Positions 60,753-64,000 of a stretch of DNA of 64,000 nt are shown piece by piece (positions within the stretch are counted from its first letter, which is position 1; each line of letters starts with the position of its first letter). The notes below the pieces were generated by a model, which was given only the letters and a program-made list of their open reading frames with translations, ran no database searches and had not been told where the DNA came from. The DNA comes from an uncultured Alphaproteobacteria bacterium (GTDB lineage: Bacteria; Pseudomonadota; Alphaproteobacteria; HIMB59; GCA-002718135). The position numbers and the translations under genes were made by a program. The stretch is from positions 62,001-126,000 of the forward strand of contig CACMQS010000001.1 in assembly GCA_902615845.1 (NCBI GenBank), in the 5' to 3' direction.

Positions 60753-60774
60753 AGCACCTCTATTAGAGGTGCTG
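60752..60774 (-). promoter_or_regulatory. Perfect intercistronic hairpin between binding-protein and permease genes
   Basis: CAGCACCTCT-ATT-AGAGGTGCTG. Confidence 0.75.
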
Positions 60775-60786
60775 AAAAGTTTTTAA

Positions 60787-62058
60787 TTATTCAATAGCTT
60801 CAGTCATTATTTCCATACCTTCACTAACTGCATCTTTTGCACTTTTGCCATCGATTAAAGTTAGTTGAAGAGTTTGAGCTAATAAATTCTGAGCTGATAT
60901 AGATGATATGCTTGTAAAAGTATTACCATTCGTAAAACCAAATAGACTTCCTCGTGTTGAATTGTCTAACATTGTTTCTACTTGTGATTTATATTTTACA
61001 ACAACAGGATCATCCCAATAAGTTGAATCTTTACTTCCAGCTTCAGTTATTGGTAAAAATAAACCTGGCTCCATGTTGATAAATCTTCCATAATTTCCAG
61101 GCTCCATTAAGAAACTTAGAAATTTTTTAGAAGCTTCCATTTTTGCTTCATCAGCTGTCATAATCATTGCTGAATTTACATACGAAACAGTTCCAGCTCT
61201 ATGAGCCTTACCATTTGCATGAGGTATTTGAATTACACCTAAATCACTAGCATCTCCACCAGCTTGTGAGTCATATGTAGAGATAACAGTGAACTGCAAT
61301 ATCATTGCACATCCTTTACTTGCAAAACATGCTTCGGCTTCGCCCCAGGTCCAGTTTGCTGCATCAGGAGCTGAATATTGATATAATTCTTTATAAACAT
61401 CGTATGCTGCTACAGTTTGAGGATTATCAAATCTTAGAGTACCATCAGAATTATAAATTTCTTCTGCACCTGAGTTAACCATAAAACTATAGATTGTTTG
61501 ATCAGTATAAAGCTGCTTATTGCCAGGAAGACCTATTCCATAAACACCATCTTTAGTTAGAGCTTTAGCAGCTTTCTTTAAATCAGACCAAGTTTTTGGT
61601 GGCTCAATTCCAGCCGCTTCAAAATCACTTTTTCTATACCATAGTGATAAACCCATGTTCCATAAAGGAACAGCCCAAGTATGACCATTATAAGTATATT
61701 GATCGAGTGCTTTTTGGTAAAAACCATATTTTGAATCTAACTCTGCAACAAAATCCTCAACAGGTTGTGCTGCACCCATATCAGCAAGAATAGGTGTAAA
61801 ATCTGGAATACCAACTAATATTTCTGGTGCAGTTCCAGCAGCAACTGATGCAGGAGCTTTAGCGTAAATTTCACCCCAGTTTTGAACTTCTTGCGTTACA
61901 TTAATATCTGGATTAGCAGAATTAAATTCATCTATTAATGTTTGAATTCTATCTACTCTATGTGGAACACCTTCCATATGCCAAAAAGTAACATTTGTTA
62001 CAGCATAAGCATTCAAAGAAAATAGAATTGTAATAAAAAATAATAAAATTTTATTCAT
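60787..62058 (-). CDS. Extracellular sugar-binding protein (ABC transporter)
   Basis: Signal peptide; NVTFWHMEGVPHRVDRIQTLIDEFNSANPDINVTQE. Confidence 0.93.
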   Translation of the reverse strand: MNKILLFFITILFSLNAYAVTNVTFWHMEGVPHRVDRIQTLIDEFNSANPDINVTQEVQNWGEIYAKAPASVAAGTAPEILVGIPDFTPILADMGAAQPVEDFVAELDSKYGFYQKALDQYTYNGHTWAVPLWNMGLSLWYRKSDFEAAGIEPPKTWSDLKKAAKALTKDGVYGIGLPGNKQLYTDQTIYSFMVNSGAEEIYNSDGTLRFDNPQTVAAYDVYKELYQYSAPDAANWTWGEAEACFASKGCAMILQFTVISTYDSQAGGDASDLGVIQIPHANGKAHRAGTVSYVNSAMIMTADEAKMEASKKFLSFLMEPGNYGRFINMEPGLFLPITEAGSKDSTYWDDPVVVKYKSQVETMLDNSTRGSLFGFTNGNTFTSISSISAQNLLAQTLQLTLIDGKSAKDAVSEGMEIMTEAIE

Positions 62059-62129
62059 TTTTCCTCACTTAATTTATGATTAATATTTTAATATCAATAT
62101 ACTAATATTATCAACTAAATTTAAGACTT

Positions 62130-63617
62130 TCACCAAATATTATTCAATGACTCTCTTAATTTTTTATATTTTTGATATTTATTATTAAGATATTTGGATT
62201 GTTTTCTTTGGGGTGTGTAGATATGACCAATATTTTGGTGATTGTTAATTAATTTTTTTAAATCTTTTTTATGCAAATAACTATCAATTAAAAATGCAAT
62301 ACCTAACGCACCTAGTTCGGAATTAGTTAAAATTTTAACTTTAATATTTAAAACATTTGAAATTAATTGAGGTAATACTTTACTTTTTGATGCACCTCCT
62401 GCAAGATAAAGACTGTCTTTGGTTTTAAATTTATTCGCATAACAATCCTTAATAGATAATGCTAAACCCTCATAACAAGCAGTCATAATATCAAAATTAT
62501 TATGATGTGGTAAAATTCCAAAAATTTCAGCTTTAGAATTTAAATTTACAAATGGAGATATAGAACCTCCATAGTTTATGTAAGGAAGAAATACCAATGA
62601 ATTTTCTGGATATTTAAAAGTTAAATATTTTTTTTCAAAGTTATTAATTATTTTAATTTTATCTGAATACTTTTTTGAATTTTTATAAAAATTATCAATG
62701 ATCCAATCAATATTAGTTGTACCTGCAACATTTATTTTAGTTTCTAACCATGTATTATTTAAAGAAGCAAAAAATAAACCTGAACCATCTTGAGAAATTT
62801 TCGAATTATTTTTAACTATGATATTATGACATGTAGTTCCAATAATACTTATTTTTTTGTTATGATTAATTCCACCAGCTCCTAGAATAGAAGCTATTAC
62901 ATCACCACATCCTATAATGACTGGAGTACCAACTTTTAAACTTGTTAATTTTGATGCACTCTTAGTAACGTATCCACCTAATTCATTTGATTTTTTTATT
63001 TCTGGGAAAAACTTAAAATATTTAGTACTTAGGTTAAAAATTTTGAAGATTTTTTTTGATAATTTTTTATTTTTTATATCTCCTGGGTATACTGAAACTT
63101 CTGTTTCATCATTATTTATATTCCCTGTTAATTTAAATCTTAACCAATCTTTACAGGTTAGGATGTATTTAATTTTCTTTAAATTTTCACTTTCAAATTT
63201 AGTCATCCACTTCAGGATAGGTATAGTACAGCCATATTGCGTGATAGAGCCTGTAATTTTATAAATTTGATCAAATATTTTTTTATTACTGAAAATTTTT
63301 TGGCTTCTTGTGTCATTCCACAAAATTGCATTTCTTACTGGTTTATTTGTATTATTGATAGACCAAAATCCGACCATATTTCCAGTTATGCCTAAACCAA
63401 CAATTGATTTTGACTGAATTTTAGATTTTTTTATTAAAAGTTTAATACATTTTGCGGTAAGTGACCAAAATTTTTCCATTTCAATTTCAGATTTACCAAA
63501 TTTATCAGTTACGACTGGATTTTTTACACTATGAGAATTTATTTGTTTGAAATTTGTATTGAAAATTACAGTCTTTATTACTGAAGTCCCAGCATCAATT
63601 GCAAGATAATATTTCAA
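62130..63617 (-). CDS. FGGY-family carbohydrate kinase (xylulokinase-like)
   Basis: YLAIDAGTSVIKTVIFN, GLGITGNM, LYLAGGASKSKVLPQLISNVL. Confidence 0.9.
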   Translation of the reverse strand: MKYYLAIDAGTSVIKTVIFNTNFKQINSHSVKNPVVTDKFGKSEIEMEKFWSLTAKCIKLLIKKSKIQSKSIVGLGITGNMVGFWSINNTNKPVRNAILWNDTRSQKIFSNKKIFDQIYKITGSITQYGCTIPILKWMTKFESENLKKIKYILTCKDWLRFKLTGNINNDETEVSVYPGDIKNKKLSKKIFKIFNLSTKYFKFFPEIKKSNELGGYVTKSASKLTSLKVGTPVIIGCGDVIASILGAGGINHNKKISIIGTTCHNIIVKNNSKISQDGSGLFFASLNNTWLETKINVAGTTNIDWIIDNFYKNSKKYSDKIKIINNFEKKYLTFKYPENSLVFLPYINYGGSISPFVNLNSKAEIFGILPHHNNFDIMTACYEGLALSIKDCYANKFKTKDSLYLAGGASKSKVLPQLISNVLNIKVKILTNSELGALGIAFLIDSYLHKKDLKKLINNHQNIGHIYTPQRKQSKYLNNKYQKYKKLRESLNNIW

Positions 63618-63633
63618 ATTTTATCTCTTAAGT

Positions 63634-63813
63634 TTACAGCCACGAATAACCAACACAAACCAAAGCTATAATTAAAAAAAAATTCATAACTCTTTTTCTA
63701 TTTTTAACTTGTTGATCATCTAAATTTTTATTTCTAGAGAGATAATATACATAACATCCGATTGCGAATGCTACAAATCCTCCAAGATAGGCATACCATT
63801 GTAAGTCAGTCAT
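63634..63813 (-). CDS. Small two-TM membrane protein (59 aa, not in supplied ORF track)
   Basis: Own translation MTDLQWYAYLGGFVAFAIGCYVYYLSRNKNLDDQQVKNRKRVMNFFLIIALVCVGYSWL*. Confidence 0.6.
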   Translation of the reverse strand: MTDLQWYAYLGGFVAFAIGCYVYYLSRNKNLDDQQVKNRKRVMNFFLIIALVCVGYSWL

Positions 63814-64000
63814 TTATTAATATTATATATTATTATATAAAAATATTATCAAATACAGAAAGCAACATTTACTTTAAAATATTACAAACATTGCTAATTA
63901 TTGATTAATGTGAGCTATGTATAAATTTTACAAGACTTATTTAATCAATTTTTATAAGGATAATTTTTTAATTTTAAAAATATGATATGAAAAAAGATTC

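Noticed and set aside
1-64000. CRISPR array, complete prophage, IS element or toxin-antitoxin pair
   Set aside because: No regularly spaced repeats, cas genes, transposase, phage structural genes or recognisable TA pair seen by eye; only the lone tyrosine recombinase suggests mobility

Overview
The window is 64 kb of AT-rich, gene-dense DNA with short intergenic gaps. Gene content suggests a streamlined marine alphaproteobacterium, SAR11/HIMB59-like; this is inference, since there is no rRNA marker. Core content: rlmJ, cspA, anmK, a glycine-cleavage operon (gcvT-gcvH-gcvP) behind a tandem glycine riboswitch, rseP, a cysE-cysK-metB-like cluster, a DmdA-like gene, and a GH127/DapA-like pair. 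There is also a cluster of adenylate cyclases, a cNMP-gated MscS and a K+ channel. A tyrosine recombinase borders an accessory-looking stretch (about 40-47 kb) full of small dimeric alpha/beta-barrel-like proteins. Further on are AlkB-like and NavBac-like genes, a bactofilin, a complete urease operon (ureDABCEFG), tRNA-Arg(CCT), and a sugar ABC transporter with an FGGY kinase. The observations I would follow up first are: (1) a SAM-II/SAM-V-like aptamer plus strong terminator in front of an 85-aa unknown gene (about 53.44-53.53 kb); (2) an 11-6-11 dif-like inverted repeat at the 5' end of the orphan tyrosine recombinase (40943-40970); (3) a three-hairpin candidate sRNA at 4690-4804; (4) a duplicated 37-38 bp promoter-like element (42175 and 44373), one copy followed by a 50-nt element with two mutually exclusive stems; (5) a decayed third copy of a DUF3764-like gene; (6) a NavBac-like channel with a non-canonical TLSSWEN filter. 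No searches or folding programs were run. Family calls come from motif recognition.
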